A stretch of 64,000 bases of DNA from Xenorhabdus griffiniae (GCF_001028135.1 NZ_LDNM01000012.1:1-64000), one strand, 5' to 3'. Counted from the first letter of the stretch, positions 6,723 to 17,440 are shown. The notes: a model not told the origin generated them from the sequence alone. Program-made: numbers and translations.

Positions 6723-7631
6723 TTACAGAACGATATTTTTTAACCAGCCTGATACCGTGTTTCCTGATGGTACGGTAAAACCTTTACTTTCAAGATCAAG
6801 CTTTATCTCACCATTATCAATATGGGAGCGTGGATTATTGGCGATATCCTCCCCATAATGAGCTGCTATTAGTGCATATATAAACTCTGCTTGTTTATTA
6901 GTCGTTTTAGATGATGCTTTTTTGCTGGCTGGCATACATATAGATACAAATTCATCTATATCCTCTTTTTTAATTGCAAAATATGCGTTTTCTGGCAATC
7001 CGATGCATGGAACAAAACTGTCATAAAGATTACCTTTAATCTCAACGTTTCTTATTTGCTCAAATCGCTCTATATGAGCCTTAAAGAATCCATTTTCTTC
7101 TTCGCTTTGAGACTGAGATAATTTCACCAATTCGATCATTTCTCGTTCAAAGTCTATTTTTTGGACAACCTGAAACTTTTTTTCACCATCTGCCAATATT
7201 ATTCCTTTAGTCTCATATAAAGATCTTTTGGGTTTCGGTAGCCCTTGCTCTTCACTGTATTTTTTTTCTGCCTCGTACTTAATAATTCCAATATGCAAAG
7301 CTGACCAGATGCCTTCAGTAAAAATTATTTTTTCACCAATTGGTGTTGCATGAATAATAGGTGTATCAGTCAACAGAGCTTCTTGACTAAGAAGATGAAT
7401 GTTTGATGTGATAGCTGTCTCTGGTTCGCTAAGTACATGGGACAATGTTTTACTCGTGATTTGCACTTCACGTATAAAGCAGCAAGAGTGAAAAAAGATT
7501 GATGGTTTCAACTCACCGTCAGCAATCAGGCGAGCTACGTCAGAAACACCGATATCATCATTAAGTGTTTTTCGTAAGTATTTTGCACATTCATTCAGGT
7601 TTAACCATTTTCTTTTCCCCAGTATATCCAA
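6723..7631 (-). CDS. Hypothetical prophage protein with HTH-like ends
   Basis: A 302-residue soluble protein. The N-terminus (KWLNLNECAKYLRKTLNDD...VSDVARLIADGELKPSI) looks like a DNA-binding helix-turn-helix that reads operon-like target DNA. The C-terminus (SKTTNKQAEFIYALIAAHYG...TVSGWLKNI) is a pattern seen in hypothetical proteins of enterobacterial integrative elements, also with an HTH flavour. There is no signal peptide or membrane segment. It lies between the integrase and alpA, where excision control or cargo genes normally sit. The function is unknown to me. Confidence 0.6.
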   Translation of the reverse strand: MDILGKRKWLNLNECAKYLRKTLNDDIGVSDVARLIADGELKPSIFFHSCCFIREVQITSKTLSHVLSEPETAITSNIHLLSQEALLTDTPIIHATPIGEKIIFTEGIWSALHIGIIKYEAEKKYSEEQGLPKPKRSLYETKGIILADGEKKFQVVQKIDFEREMIELVKLSQSQSEEENGFFKAHIERFEQIRNVEIKGNLYDSFVPCIGLPENAYFAIKKEDIDEFVSICMPASKKASSKTTNKQAEFIYALIAAHYGEDIANNPRSHIDNGEIKLDLESKGFTVPSGNTVSGWLKNIVL

Positions 7632-7829
7632 CTGCCAACCCCCATGATTTCCATGTCGTTATTTTGTTGTCTACTGAGGTTAATTTTACGTTTTAATCAT
7701 ATAGTTGCAAGTGTACAAAATCAGGTAGTTTTGTGGATAACTATTGAATGGTTTTTCCATTGTTGGCGTAATCAAAGAGCTTGGATGATTATATTTATTA
7801 ATATTTTAACTAGTCAGATCCCATGAGCA

Positions 7830-9044
7830 TCAAGCATGTTTCTTAAATTTACCGTGAATGACATTATCACCGTTCTCTAATGCTTCCATATAATCCGCAT
7901 ACCATTGCATCATTTCCCGGCGCCCCTCTAAATATTGGGCATGGTTATACGTGCCGCGAATAGAGTTCTTATCGACGTGGGCAAGTTGCGTTTCGATCCA
8001 CTCAGAGGGGTAATTTTGTTCGTGCAAAATAGTACTCATCGTGTGGCGGAATCCGTGGCTCGTTGCTTGTCCTGTGTAGCCAATTCGCCTAATTAATAAA
8101 TTTAATGCCATTTCACTCATAGGCTTATTTGCATCATTCCTGCCTTGAAAAACATACTTGCCTTGTCCTGTAATCGGTTTTAGCTGTTTTAAAATAGCAA
8201 TAGCTTGATTTGATAAGGGAACAATATGAGGACGGCGCATTTTCATTTTTACAGCAGGTATTTCCCATTGCGCTTTATCAAAATCAATTTCTGACCATTC
8301 AGCTTTACGCAATTCACCAGGACGGGCACCAATTATCATTTGTAATCGCATCCCCATTTTTACAATAAAACTTCCTGTATAGGCATTTAAGGATTTATAG
8401 AACTCAGGGATTTCATCAACAGTTAAAAATGAATAATGTTCTTTTTTATGTGGAGCAAAGGCAGACACTAAATCAGGTGCGGGATTATACTCAGCTCTTC
8501 CTGTCACTATTGCATATCGCCATACCTCCCCACAGCGTTGACGCACTTTTCTGAGTTTCTCAGTCGCCCCCCGATCATTCATTCGTGATAAAACAGACAT
8601 AAGCTCCATTGGCTTAATTTCAGCGATAGGTCTATTACCTATATAGGGGAAAACATCGTTTTCAAATGTTTCCATCATTTCTTTGGCATAAGAGACTGAC
8701 CATCTGTCTACACGTTTCTCATACCATTCACGCGTTATGTTTTCAAAGGTATTTTCTATCAAGTTTGCTGCGGATATCTTTGTAGATTTTCTTACGTCGC
8801 TGGGATTAATCCCATTAGCAACTAATTTCCTTGCTTCGTCACGTTTGGTTCTGGCCTCGGTGAGTGTTACTACCGGATAAACACCTAATGAAATCATTTT
8901 AGTTTTACCCGCGAATTGATAACGATAGCGCCAGCCTTTGGAGCCATTGGTATCAACCAATAAAGATAGCCCGTTACCATCCGCCAGCGTATAGGCTTTT
9001 TCTTTTGGTTTGGCTCGTTTGATTACCAAATCTGTTAGCTTCAT
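7830..9044 (-). CDS. int: P4-type tyrosine integrase
   Basis: A 404-residue site-specific recombinase. The N-terminal DUF4102 arm-binding domain (MKLTDLVIKRAKPKEKAYTL... to about residue 85) is typical of P4/CP4 integrases. A SAM-like core-binding domain follows, then the catalytic domain with Arg in ARPGELRKAEW, His-x-x-Arg in SHGFRHTMS, and Tyr in RGTYNHAQYL. All key residues are present and the length is normal, so it may still be active. The gene lies 174 bp from the tRNA-Arg 3' end, the usual arrangement for an element inserted in that tRNA. It can act only if the partner attachment site survives; I see none in this window. Confidence 0.95.
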   Translation of the reverse strand: MKLTDLVIKRAKPKEKAYTLADGNGLSLLVDTNGSKGWRYRYQFAGKTKMISLGVYPVVTLTEARTKRDEARKLVANGINPSDVRKSTKISAANLIENTFENITREWYEKRVDRWSVSYAKEMMETFENDVFPYIGNRPIAEIKPMELMSVLSRMNDRGATEKLRKVRQRCGEVWRYAIVTGRAEYNPAPDLVSAFAPHKKEHYSFLTVDEIPEFYKSLNAYTGSFIVKMGMRLQMIIGARPGELRKAEWSEIDFDKAQWEIPAVKMKMRRPHIVPLSNQAIAILKQLKPITGQGKYVFQGRNDANKPMSEMALNLLIRRIGYTGQATSHGFRHTMSTILHEQNYPSEWIETQLAHVDKNSIRGTYNHAQYLEGRREMMQWYADYMEALENGDNVIHGKFKKHA

Positions 9045-9218
9045 ATGTCACCAATATTGTATAGAAGAAATGTATAAGGAATCTCTATACAAAAAACTAT
9101 ACAACAAATTGTAGAGATTTAGGAAGACGGTTGTAGACTTCGAGAGATCAGAGTTTCTCGTTAGGGTTTGATTTTTCTGGAGGTTGTAGGTTTTAGTAGA
9201 CGTTGAGAGAGGTTCGTT

Positions 9219-9293
9219 TGGCGTCCCCTGCAGGAATCGAACCTGCAACTAGCCCTTAGGAGGGGCTTGTTATATCCGTTTAACTAAGGGGAC
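9219..9293 (-). tRNA. argW: tRNA-Arg(CCT)
   Basis: A complete cloverleaf can be drawn from 9293 down to an encoded CCA at 9219-9221: the acceptor stem GTCCCCT pairs with AGGGGAC, the anticodon loop holds CCT, and the T arm contains GGTTCGATTCC. The gene matches the sequence of enterobacterial argW, a well-known phage integration site. The 3' end faces the integrase, so the element probably used this end as its attB. The position next to mlaA marks the boundary between island and backbone. Confidence 0.95.
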
Positions 9294-9477
9294 AGCGGAG
9301 CGCAGTATACCTGTTTTTCTTGTCAGAGATAAGGCATAACGAACTGTTTGCCTATATAATCACCACTCTTTTTTATTACCATTAATGAAAGATTGGCAGT
9401 ATATTTTACATATTGGGTGCAATAGCTGGTATACAGCACGATAATTGATATCTAAAAATAATTATATGGAGAACAAT

Positions 9478-10230
9478 ATGAAGTATCGTCTGAGCGGGGT
9501 TGCTCTTACAGCCGTCTTACTTGTGGGATGTGCCAGTTCATCAAATACGATAGAGCAGGGGCGTTCTGATCCGCTGGAAGGGTTTAACCGTGTTATGTTC
9601 AACTTTAATTATGATGTTCTCGACCCATATGTACTGCGTCCTGTTGCTGTAGCCTGGCGTAATTATGTGCCGATGCCTGCACGAAATGGCATTGGTAATT
9701 TTATGAGCAACCTCGAAGAGCCAGCCAGTATGGTGAACAGTTTCTTGCGTGGTGATGTTCATGAAGGTGCAAAACACTTCAACCGTTTCTTTTTGAACAC
9801 CTTGTTGGGAATGGGAGGGCTTATTGATGTTGCTTCCATGGCAAACCCCAAACTGGCAAAAGAAGATCCGGTGCGTTTTGGTAGCACATTGGGATACTAT
9901 AACGTGGGGTATGGTCCGTATGCTGTTCTGCCCGGTTACGGTAGTTTTACATTGCGTGATGAAGGCGGTAACTTGGCGGATATGACTTATCCCATATTGA
10001 GTTATTTCACGGGTTGGATGTCGGTAGGCAAGTGGGTTTTCCAAGGTATAGAAACGCGTGCTCGCTTGCTGGATTCTGATGGCCTGTTAAAGAACTCTTC
10101 AGATCCTTATTTGATGATGCGCGATGCTTACTTCCAACGCCACGATTTCATGGCCAATGGCGGCATATTGGCGCCGGAAAAAAATCCTAATTCGGCAAGT
10201 ATTCAAGATGAATTGGATTCTATAGATTAG
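9478..10230 (+). CDS. mlaA: Outer-membrane lipid-asymmetry lipoprotein MlaA (VacJ)
   Basis: MlaA removes misplaced phospholipids from the outer leaflet of the outer membrane and hands them to periplasmic MlaC and the MlaFEDB transporter. The ATG at 9478 has GGAGAAC before it and starts a lipoprotein signal ending LLVGC, with the lipidated Cys at residue 18; an upstream in-frame ATG at 9445 would bury the signal. The body (DPLEGFNRVMFNFNYDVLDP, later NSFLRGD) is standard MlaA, 250 residues. It is convergent with fadL, as in E. coli, with a shared terminator. Confidence 0.95.
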   Translation: MKYRLSGVALTAVLLVGCASSSNTIEQGRSDPLEGFNRVMFNFNYDVLDPYVLRPVAVAWRNYVPMPARNGIGNFMSNLEEPASMVNSFLRGDVHEGAKHFNRFFLNTLLGMGGLIDVASMANPKLAKEDPVRFGSTLGYYNVGYGPYAVLPGYGSFTLRDEGGNLADMTYPILSYFTGWMSVGKWVFQGIETRARLLDSDGLLKNSSDPYLMMRDAYFQRHDFMANGGILAPEKNPNSASIQDELDSID

Positions 10231-10245
10231 TTCGGACTTATAATC

Positions 10246-10274
10246 AAAAAAGGATAGCGGGCGCTATCCTTTTT
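10246..10274. terminator. Bidirectional terminator between mlaA and fadL
   Basis: GGATAGC and GCTATCC form a 7-bp stem with a 4-nt loop, extended by an A-run on one side and a T-run on the other. It can serve both convergent genes. Confidence 0.85.
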
Positions 10275-10291
10275 GGGGTTACGGTATGTAG

Positions 10292-11650
10292 TTAGAACGT
10301 ATAGTTAAAGTTTATACCATACAACCATGCGGTTCCTTTGGAATCGAATTCATATGATGAATTGAAAGGAGCAGGTGCGTCCTCTTGCAATTTTTCGCTA
10401 ACATGTACTTTTTTACCACGCATATAGGAAACACCAACATCTACAGAAGCATCTTTATTGAATGCATAAGTGGTTCCTAAGCTAAACCAAAAACGATCTT
10501 GATCCGGAATGGAGATAGAACGATTTTTGGCGGGTACAGGGCTTTCATCAAAAGCGATACCGGTACGGAATGTCCAGTTATCGTCATAGTAGTAAGTTGT
10601 ACCTAGTGAGATACGATAAGCATCGCGGAAACCTTCGTGTTTGTGGAATAAGGTATTGCCGGAATCTTTATTTTTACCACGTAATTCTTTAAATTCGCTC
10701 CAGCCTGTATACAGGAAGCTATAGTGAATTGCCCATTGTGGTGCAACGCGGTTATAGCCTGAGAATTCCCACATATCCGGTAAATTCAGATCCAATGTTC
10801 CTTTGATGGTATTACCCCCAAGGCCATTTATGCCAGGAAATCCGAGCGCCGGGTTAGCAGGAATATTAGGCAGTTCATTGCTGTAATCGCCTTTTTTAAA
10901 CTTCACTTTAACTTTAGAACGGTAAGTTAAGCTATAACGATTATTTTCATCAAATTGGTACAAAAGGCCTGCATTCCAACCATAACCCCAATCTTTGCCT
11001 TCCAAACGGGCACCTTCAGTAGTTGAAGGGATGCTAGCCTTAGATTTTGGGTTAATTTTGTGAATCATTCCTGTTAATGCTGGCCCGACTTCGCCCATAT
11101 GACGAACAATTTCAGCATCGGCATAAATAGCATTAACACCTAAGCCAAAACTGAATTGATTATTAAATTTGTAAGCGCCACTCAGATTAAAGTTCACAGT
11201 CTTGAGCGATGTTTTTCCACCAATGGGACCAGCAGAATAATTATTACTGAAGTTGGTAGACAAGCCAAAGTTAGAAGTCGCAGAGGCGCCAATATACCAC
11301 TGATCATTAATTGGAGCGATAAAATGCAGGTTTGGGATCCATGCATGTGGTGCGATGTTTTTAGCATTTGTGCTCTGACGCGTAACAGGTGACTTCCCAG
11401 TAATATCAACATCTGGGTTGACATACACCAGACCACCAGAAAATGACGGGCGATCAAATAAGGTCATGGCCGCAGGGTTACGGCTGCCTACGGAAGCGTT
11501 GTCTGCAACAGCACCTGCCCCAGAAAATGCACGGCCTAGTCCTGATGATGAATATTCATTCAATTGAAAACCAGCAGCACTAGCGTTGGATGAGAGAATG
11601 GCAACCGCCACTGCTAATGCTGAACGTGTAAATAGGTTTTTCTGGTCCAT
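10292..11650 (-). CDS. fadL: Long-chain fatty acid outer-membrane transporter FadL
   Basis: FadL is a 14-strand beta barrel that admits long-chain fatty acids. I start at the ATG at 11650, with GAGG about 10 bp upstream; a TTG two codons earlier is less likely. Residues 1-25 are a signal peptide ending SSNASA. The mature N-terminus [21 protein letters not shown] matches the hatch of FadL, and the protein ends in Y-x-F, an outer-membrane C-terminus. Length 452 is normal. A FadR-like site lies at 11753-11767 upstream. Together with fadIJ nearby it allows use of host lipids. Confidence 0.95.
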   Translation of the reverse strand: MDQKNLFTRSALAVAVAILSSNASAAGFQLNEYSSSGLGRAFSGAGAVADNASVGSRNPAAMTLFDRPSFSGGLVYVNPDVDITGKSPVTRQSTNAKNIAPHAWIPNLHFIAPINDQWYIGASATSNFGLSTNFSNNYSAGPIGGKTSLKTVNFNLSGAYKFNNQFSFGLGVNAIYADAEIVRHMGEVGPALTGMIHKINPKSKASIPSTTEGARLEGKDWGYGWNAGLLYQFDENNRYSLTYRSKVKVKFKKGDYSNELPNIPANPALGFPGINGLGGNTIKGTLDLNLPDMWEFSGYNRVAPQWAIHYSFLYTGWSEFKELRGKNKDSGNTLFHKHEGFRDAYRISLGTTYYYDDNWTFRTGIAFDESPVPAKNRSISIPDQDRFWFSLGTTYAFNKDASVDVGVSYMRGKKVHVSEKLQEDAPAPFNSSYEFDSKGTAWLYGINFNYTF

Positions 11651-11752
11651 AACCAAACCTCATTGTCTAATTATTATTAACATGCCACTCAAGTAGCTGA
11701 GAGCGCGGGATTGTAGAGTCGATTTGTCGCAATGACAACAATGACAATAATG

Positions 11753-11767
11753 ACAAATCAGACCAGT
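11753..11767 (-). promoter_or_regulatory. FadR-like operator upstream of fadL
   Basis: On the minus strand this reads ACTGGTCTGATTTGT, one base away from the core of the FadR consensus ANCTGGTCNGACNNGTT. It sits about 105 bp before the fadL start. FadR represses fadL in E. coli. Directly left of it (11731-11757) are three near-identical 9-bp units, AATGACAAC/AATGACAAT/AATGACAAA. The remaining intergenic DNA up to 12019 is AT-rich with no gene seen. Confidence 0.6.
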
Positions 11768-12019
11768 GCACGAAGTATAGGCTTGATAATAGAATATGTT
11801 GCAAGAATGTTTTCTAAATACAACTAAAATGATTCTTAAATTGGGACTTACTTAACAAAAAACAGACAACTTACGTTAATGAAGTGTAAACGGGTTTCTG
11901 TTGACGTGGTCAGATCAATAAACAGTGAGATAAATGGCTTTAAACAGCGTAAGTGCTGGTTATCGGTAGTCAGGAAAACGTAGAATTATCAGCAAGTTTT
12001 TTAGCCGGAGTAACTTTAA

Positions 12020-12316
12020 ATGTCTGATGCGATTAACCGCTGTAATGCCGAAGAGACGGCAGCTTGCTGCTGTGTTGATGTGGGAACCGTTATTGATAAT
12101 GAAGACTGCACCGCTTCTTATCAGTGTATTTTTGCGAGTGAACAAGACGCCGAAATCATGCTTAATATGTTGATCAAAAAGGCAAAATCAGTGGAATCTG
12201 ATCCCTGTGTTATACGCCATAGTATCGAAGCGGTTGACGGTGGAATGCAATTATCTGTGGACTTTACCTTTAGCTGCCAAGCGGAAGCCCTCATCTTTCA
12301 GTTAGGCTTGCGTTAA
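12020..12316 (+). CDS. yfcZ: YfcZ/YiiS family protein
   Basis: A 98-residue protein of the DUF406 (YfcZ/YiiS) family: an N-terminal Cys-rich segment (EETAACCCVDVGTVIDNEDC), an A-S-x-x-DAE...ML helix and a final VDFTFSCQAEALIFQLGLR. The role is unknown. The position between fadL and fadI is conserved in enterobacteria. GGAG stands 8 bp before the ATG. Confidence 0.9.
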   Translation: MSDAINRCNAEETAACCCVDVGTVIDNEDCTASYQCIFASEQDAEIMLNMLIKKAKSVESDPCVIRHSIEAVDGGMQLSVDFTFSCQAEALIFQLGLR

Positions 12317-12528
12317 TTCACTCTGAACAATGGTTTTCTCATTGTTTTGTCATGCCAATCAGTGAGAAAATCACTTGTAATCGATTGTAAATCATTGCCT
12401 TCTCTTTGTACTCCTGTCGCACATTCTTCGTTTAAGTTGTATAAATTATAATAATTTAAAGTTGAGATTGTTCTCATTTTTCGTTTATTCCTATTTGCTA
12501 TTTTCCAACATTGCGTTAACAATGCATC

Positions 12529-12545
12529 ATCAGGTCTGACCTCTT
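12529..12545 (+). promoter_or_regulatory. FadR-like operator upstream of fadIJ
   Basis: ATCAGGTCTGACCTCTT matches the FadR consensus ANCTGGTCNGACNNGTT at all but two fixed positions and is a near palindrome around GGTCTGACC. It lies 62 bp before the fadI start, consistent with repression of the anaerobic beta-oxidation operon in the absence of acyl-CoA. The 290-bp gap between yfcZ and fadI is otherwise AT-rich. Confidence 0.6.
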
Positions 12546-12606
12546 ATGGGGTGAGTAAATATTTTTAATCAATTGATTTAGTTAATAATAATGATTAGGA
12601 GTTGCT

Positions 12607-13917
12607 ATGGGTCGTTCTTCAACAAAAGTAATACCGCAAAAGGAACGTGTCGCTATTGTCAGCGGGTTGCGCATTCCTTTTGCGAAACAGGCAACTTTCT
12701 ACCACGGTATTCCGGCTGTTGACTTAGGAAAGGCTGTTGTAAGCGAGCTGGTCATTAGGAGCGGTTTGTCGCCTGAGAAGATCGACCAATTGGTTTTTGG
12801 ACAGGTGGTTCAAATGCCGGAAGCACCGAATATTGCAAGGGAGATTGTTTTGGGGGCAGGCTTAAGTGTAAATACTGATGCCTATAGTGTTTCCCGCGCC
12901 TGTGCGACGAGTTTTCAGGCAATTGCAAATGTGGCTGAAAGTATTATGGCAGGGACAGTCAATATAGGGATCGCCGGAGGTGCGGATTCTTCATCCGTTT
13001 TGCCCATCGGAGTGACTAAGTCACTGGCGCGCACGTTAGTTGATATGAACAAAGCCAAGAGCCTCTCTCAACGATTCAAATTACTCAGCCGATTGAAACT
13101 CCGTGATTTATTGCCTGTATCCCCAGCCGTTGCTGAATATTCTACAGGGTTGAGAATGGGGGATACCGCTGAACAGATGGCAAAAACGTATCATATCAGT
13201 CGTGAAGATCAGGATGCACTTGCGCATCGCTCCCACGTATTAGCCGCTAAAGCCTGGGAGCAAGGGCTTTTGCAAAAGGAAATGATATCGGCATATTTCC
13301 CGCCATACAGTAAGACATTGGCAGAAGATAACAATATCAGAAAAAACTCCACCTTAGCTTCTTATGCCAAATTGCGCCCGGCTTTTGATCGTAAATATGG
13401 CACAGTTACCGCAGCAAACAGTACACCATTGACTGATGGTGCAGCGGCAGTAATGTTAATGCGTGAATCGGTTGCCAAAGAACTCGGTATGGTTCCATTG
13501 GGGTATTTACGCAGTTATGCATTTTCTGCCATTGATGTTTGGCAGGACATGTTACTGGGACCGTCCTATGCAACCCCGCTGGCACTGGATCGTGCGGGTA
13601 TCACCCTGAATGAGCTTACTCTTATCGACATGCATGAAGCATTTGCTGCCCAAACATTAACGAATTTAAACATGTTTGCCAGTGAGAAATTTGCCCGTGA
13701 AAAGTTAGGGCGTTCTCAGGCAATAGGTGAAGTGGATATGGATAAATTCAATGTATTGGGTGGATCAATTGCTTATGGGCATCCCTTCGCGGCGACAGGC
13801 GCCAGAATGGTTACCCAGACGTTGAATGAATTGCATCGCCGTGGTGGTGGTCTTGGGTTAACAACAGCTTGTGCCGCGGGTGGTTTGGGTGCAGCAATGG
13901 TATTGGAGGTAGAATAA
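12607..13917 (+). CDS. fadI: Acetyl-CoA acyltransferase FadI (thiolase)
   Basis: FadI is the beta subunit of the second, anaerobic fatty-acid oxidation complex and cleaves 3-ketoacyl-CoA. The nucleophile is Cys99 (VSRACATSF); the C-terminal motifs [10 protein letters not shown] and [10 protein letters not shown] carry the catalytic His and second Cys. At 436 residues it equals the E. coli protein. TAGGAG precedes the ATG. Its stop overlaps the fadJ start (TAATG), giving coupled translation of the two subunits. Confidence 0.97.
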   Translation: MGRSSTKVIPQKERVAIVSGLRIPFAKQATFYHGIPAVDLGKAVVSELVIRSGLSPEKIDQLVFGQVVQMPEAPNIAREIVLGAGLSVNTDAYSVSRACATSFQAIANVAESIMAGTVNIGIAGGADSSSVLPIGVTKSLARTLVDMNKAKSLSQRFKLLSRLKLRDLLPVSPAVAEYSTGLRMGDTAEQMAKTYHISREDQDALAHRSHVLAAKAWEQGLLQKEMISAYFPPYSKTLAEDNNIRKNSTLASYAKLRPAFDRKYGTVTAANSTPLTDGAAAVMLMRESVAKELGMVPLGYLRSYAFSAIDVWQDMLLGPSYATPLALDRAGITLNELTLIDMHEAFAAQTLTNLNMFASEKFAREKLGRSQAIGEVDMDKFNVLGGSIAYGHPFAATGARMVTQTLNELHRRGGGLGLTTACAAGGLGAAMVLEVE

Positions 13918-16091
13918 TGGCTCAGGCTGAAAAAGAAACGGTTATGTCAGCAGCAATGCAACCGGAGCAATCAGTATTCCGTTTTTCTGTCAGGGACGAC
14001 AAGGTGGGAATTATCACCATTGATGTACCCGGAGAGAAAGTCAACACACTGAAAGCTGAATTTGTTGAACAGTTCCTGATCATGTTTGAAAAAGCGCAAC
14101 AAGTTTCAAACTTGAAAGGGCTAGTTATTGTATCCGGCAAGGCAGATACCTTCATTGCTGGTGCTGATATTAGCATGATAGCTCACTGCCAATCTCAGGA
14201 AGAAGCGACAGCATTGGCTGAAAAAGGTCAAAAACTGTTTGCGCAGATTGCCAGTTATCCTTTACCGATTGTGGCCGCGATCCATGGCGCGTGTTTAGGT
14301 GGTGGGCTGGAGTTGGCATTGGCTTGTCATGCGCGAATCTGTTCTTTGGATGAGAAAACCCGTCTTGGTTTGCCGGAAGTTCAGCTTGGGTTATTACCCG
14401 GTTCAGGCGGAACGCAAAGATTGCCTCGTTTGATTGGTGTCAGTGCTGCGTTAGACATCATATTGACCGGCCGTCAGCTCAAGGCAAAACAGGCGCAACG
14501 GCTGGGCGTTGTGGATGACGCCGTTCCTTTAGATATCTTGCTGGATGTTGCTGTGCAGTATGTTAAAAAAGGCATCGTGAAACGTAAGCCATTGGTATGG
14601 TCACAGCGCATACTGGCAAGTGCATTAGGCAGGCCGTTGTTATTCCAGATGGTTCATAAAAAAACGCGAGAAAAAACTCGTGGCCATTATCCCGCACCAG
14701 AAAAAATCATCAATGTGATTCGTGCCGGCCTGGAAAAAGGCTCTGAGAAAGGTTTTCAGCTTGAAGCCAGGGCGTTTGGTGAACTGGCGATGACACAAGA
14801 ATCAGAAGCATTGCGGAGTCTGTTTTTTGCTTCTACAACGTTGAAGAATGAAACTGGCTCTTCAGAACCGCCCGCCGAAATCAGACATGTGGGGATTTTG
14901 GGGGGCGGCCTGATGGGGGGCGGTATTGCCAATGTGACCGTGACGCGAGGGAATTTGCCTGCTCGCATTAAAGATATTAATGAAAAAGGCATTAATCAGG
15001 CCTTGAAATATACCTGGGATCTCCTTTCTAAGCGGGTAAAACAGCGTCGTTTGCAATCAAGTGAGCGTTCTCGTCAGATGTCTCTATTGACAGGAACAAC
15101 CGATTACAGTGGGTTTAAGCAAGCTGATATTGTGGTTGAAGCGGTATTTGAAGATTTAGTCCTGAAACGCAAAATGGTTGCAGAGATTGAAGAGAATACA
15201 AAACCCGAAACCATTTTTGCGTCTAACACTTCTTCATTGCCAATCCATAAGATCGCTGAAACGGCGACTCGGCCAGCGCAGGTGATCGGTCTTCACTATT
15301 TCAGTCCGGTAGACAAAATGCCGCTGGTGGAAGTCATTCCACATGAGGGAACGAGTGAAAAAACGATCGCAACGACCGTAGCGTTAGCCAAGAAACAGGG
15401 AAAAACAGCGATTGTAGTCGGGGATAAAGCGGGTTTTTATGTGAACCGAATTCTAACACCTTACATTAATGAGGCAGGTTATTGTTTATTGGAAGGTGAA
15501 CCGGTTGAACATATCGATAATGCTTTGCTGAATTTTGGTTTTCCTATTGGTCCCATCAATCTGCTGGATGAAGTTGGCATCGATGTGGGTACTAAAATCA
15601 TCCCTGTTTTAGTAGAAGAATTAGGCAGTCGATTTGCGGCACCGGAGATTTTGGCTGCAATTTTGCAAGATGACCGAAAGGGCAGGAAGAATGGCCGCGG
15701 TTTCTATTTATATACGAGTAGAAAATTATATACGAGTAGAAAAAAATCCAAAGAAGTGGATGCTTCGATTTATTCCTTATTAAAGATCAAACCCGCGATA
15801 AAGATGTTGCCTGCTGACATTGCCCAGCGTTGTGTGATGCTCATGCTCAATGAAGCCGTGCGTTGTTTGGATGAGGGGATTATCAGAAGTCCACGTGATG
15901 GTGATATTGGTGCTGTATTTGGCATTGGGTTCCCACCGTTCCTGGGCGGGCCATTCCGTTATATTGATAAGCTTGGCAGTGACAAAGTTGTAGAAATTTT
16001 ACGTCGTCTGGAGACGCAATATGGCGAAAGATTTACGCCCTGTGAGGGTTTAATTCGGATGGCAGAACAGAAAAAGAAATTTCACGTATAG
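13917..16091 (+). CDS. fadJ: Fatty-acid oxidation complex alpha subunit FadJ
   Basis: FadJ carries enoyl-CoA hydratase (residues about 20-210, with [14 protein letters not shown] and the oxyanion [12 protein letters not shown]) and 3-hydroxyacyl-CoA dehydrogenase ([10 protein letters not shown] nucleotide-binding loop near residue 325; [15 protein letters not shown]). I place the start at the ATG that overlaps the fadI stop, giving 724 residues; E. coli FadJ has about 714. A perfect 18-bp direct repeat at 15708-15743 duplicates LYTSRK in the surface stretch after NGRGFYLY, part of the length difference. The frame is intact, so the enzyme should be active. A terminator follows at 16121. Confidence 0.97.
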   Translation: MAQAEKETVMSAAMQPEQSVFRFSVRDDKVGIITIDVPGEKVNTLKAEFVEQFLIMFEKAQQVSNLKGLVIVSGKADTFIAGADISMIAHCQSQEEATALAEKGQKLFAQIASYPLPIVAAIHGACLGGGLELALACHARICSLDEKTRLGLPEVQLGLLPGSGGTQRLPRLIGVSAALDIILTGRQLKAKQAQRLGVVDDAVPLDILLDVAVQYVKKGIVKRKPLVWSQRILASALGRPLLFQMVHKKTREKTRGHYPAPEKIINVIRAGLEKGSEKGFQLEARAFGELAMTQESEALRSLFFASTTLKNETGSSEPPAEIRHVGILGGGLMGGGIANVTVTRGNLPARIKDINEKGINQALKYTWDLLSKRVKQRRLQSSERSRQMSLLTGTTDYSGFKQADIVVEAVFEDLVLKRKMVAEIEENTKPETIFASNTSSLPIHKIAETATRPAQVIGLHYFSPVDKMPLVEVIPHEGTSEKTIATTVALAKKQGKTAIVVGDKAGFYVNRILTPYINEAGYCLLEGEPVEHIDNALLNFGFPIGPINLLDEVGIDVGTKIIPVLVEELGSRFAAPEILAAILQDDRKGRKNGRGFYLYTSRKLYTSRKKSKEVDASIYSLLKIKPAIKMLPADIAQRCVMLMLNEAVRCLDEGIIRSPRDGDIGAVFGIGFPPFLGGPFRYIDKLGSDKVVEILRRLETQYGERFTPCEGLIRMAEQKKKFHV
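15708..15743 (+). repeat. In-frame 18-bp tandem duplication inside fadJ
   Basis: Two perfect copies of TTATATACGAGTAGAAAA lie head to tail. They add six residues (LYTSRK) without changing frame. Position: a loop between the two C-terminal dehydrogenase segments. Confidence 0.95.
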
Positions 16092-16120
16092 CTTGAATTT
16101 TATTGGTTAAAACAGTCAGG

Positions 16121-16150
16121 TCGGCTCTTGTCATTAAGGGCCGATTTTTT
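16121..16150 (+). terminator. Rho-independent terminator after fadJ
   Basis: TCGGCTCTT pairs with AAGGGCCGA (9 bp, one G-U pair) across a 6-nt loop and is followed by six T. Confidence 0.85.
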
Positions 16151-16240
16151 ATAGGAAATAATTAATTGTTTATTCATGGTTTGAAAAGCTAAAGTGTGGG
16201 TTATTTTGAGACAGATTCACAATTAACTTAACGGTGGATT

Positions 16241-16723
16241 ATGTACGTTTTTATTATGCGTCATGGTGATGCTGCTTTGAATGCCATCAGTGATGCAGCG
16301 CGGGAACTGACCTCCAGAGGATATCAAGAATCACAGCAAATGGCTCATGGGCTTTCGCAACAATCGCCTGACATAGACTGTGTTCTGGTCAGTCCTTATA
16401 TCCGGGCAGAACAAACATTGAAGGCGGTACGAGAAAACCTGGTGCTTCCCGACAATGAAGAAATACTGGCTGAGTTAACGCCATCGGGAGATGTAATGTT
16501 GGTTGCCAGCTACTTGCACGTTTTGTCAACGCAAGGGTATCAATCTGTATTGATAGTTTCTCATTTACCGTTGGTCGGCTATTTGGTGTCTGAGCTTTGT
16601 CCGGGGCAAACTCCGCCGATGTTTGCGACATCCAGCATTGCTTGTGTCGAGTTGGATCACCAAACGGAAAAAGGGTGTCTGTTATGGCAAACATCCCCTG
16701 CACAATTAGCGGCGAAATCCTGA
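16241..16723 (+). CDS. sixA: Phosphohistidine phosphatase SixA
   Basis: SixA removes phosphate from histidine of phosphorelay and phosphotransferase-system proteins. It has the RHG signature at residues 7-9 (MYVFIMRHGD), a second conserved Arg in SPYIRAEQT and the catalytic His in VSHLPLVGYL. Length 160 matches the family. It lies between fadJ and smrB as in E. coli and is transcribed alone. Confidence 0.95.
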   Translation: MYVFIMRHGDAALNAISDAARELTSRGYQESQQMAHGLSQQSPDIDCVLVSPYIRAEQTLKAVRENLVLPDNEEILAELTPSGDVMLVASYLHVLSTQGYQSVLIVSHLPLVGYLVSELCPGQTPPMFATSSIACVELDHQTEKGCLLWQTSPAQLAAKS

Positions 16724-16769
16724 CCAGACACCTTAATTCTTAGGCAATTTAATTAAAGAGAAAAACAAG

Positions 16770-17312
16770 TTAGCGCTGCGTAAATTCATCCATCTCTACC
16801 AAAATGAGTAACGCAGCGCTCCCTCCCCACGTTTTGGGCGCTTGATGGAAGGCAATAATATCAGGATGTTGGGCAAGCCATAGCGGGGCTTGTTGTTTGA
16901 GAATATGTTTACCATGTCCATGCATAACGCAGGCACAATAGACATGCTCTCGACGGCAGGCAGCGATTAATGCCCCCATTTCTTGTTTGGCCTGTAACTG
17001 AGTCAGCCCATGTAAATCCAGAAACAGTTCAGGGGAATAATCGCCACGTCGCAATTTCTTTAATTCATAATGGCTGGCACCTTCCCGAATGTAGCGGGTC
17101 GGGCCTTCCATATCCAAATTTGGCTGGAATTCATCGGAAAAATAATAACTGGCATCAGCTTGCTCTTGCTTCAAGCGTTCAGGGGCAATACGGTTAATTT
17201 TTTTTCTCTTCGGGGGATGGGAAACCGTATCTTGTGCAATGCGCCGGGTTCCCGTGACAGACGACCTGAATAGGCTGATGTCTTCTGTGTTTAATTGATA
17301 TTTTTTCTTCAT
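16770..17312 (-). CDS. smrB: Ribosome rescue factor/endonuclease SmrB
   Basis: SmrB is recruited to collided ribosomes and cleaves the mRNA between them. The C-terminal Smr domain shows [12 protein letters not shown] (near residue 97) and [11 protein letters not shown], then [12 protein letters not shown] at the end. Length 180 is normal. The gene is convergent with sixA. In E. coli it faces prmB directly; here the hut cluster lies in between. Confidence 0.95.
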   Translation of the reverse strand: MKKKYQLNTEDISLFRSSVTGTRRIAQDTVSHPPKRKKINRIAPERLKQEQADASYYFSDEFQPNLDMEGPTRYIREGASHYELKKLRRGDYSPELFLDLHGLTQLQAKQEMGALIAACRREHVYCACVMHGHGKHILKQQAPLWLAQHPDIIAFHQAPKTWGGSAALLILVEMDEFTQR

Positions 17313-17440
17313 TACACGTTCATTTACTCACAACTTTTAGCAAGTGTACCTGATTTTTTGTGATTTTTCCTGATAGTTATCATTTAAAGTAACAACATGT
17401 TCACAAAATAATTTGACAATGATGTCTGGTTATAAAATAA

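Noticed and set aside
7644-7826. 60-residue plus-strand frame between the integrase and the unknown gene
   Set aside because: Hydrophobic AT-rich chance frame without ribosome binding site.
12313-12522. 69-residue minus-strand frame between yfcZ and fadI
   Set aside because: No motif or ribosome binding site; it lies in the AT-rich fadI promoter region.
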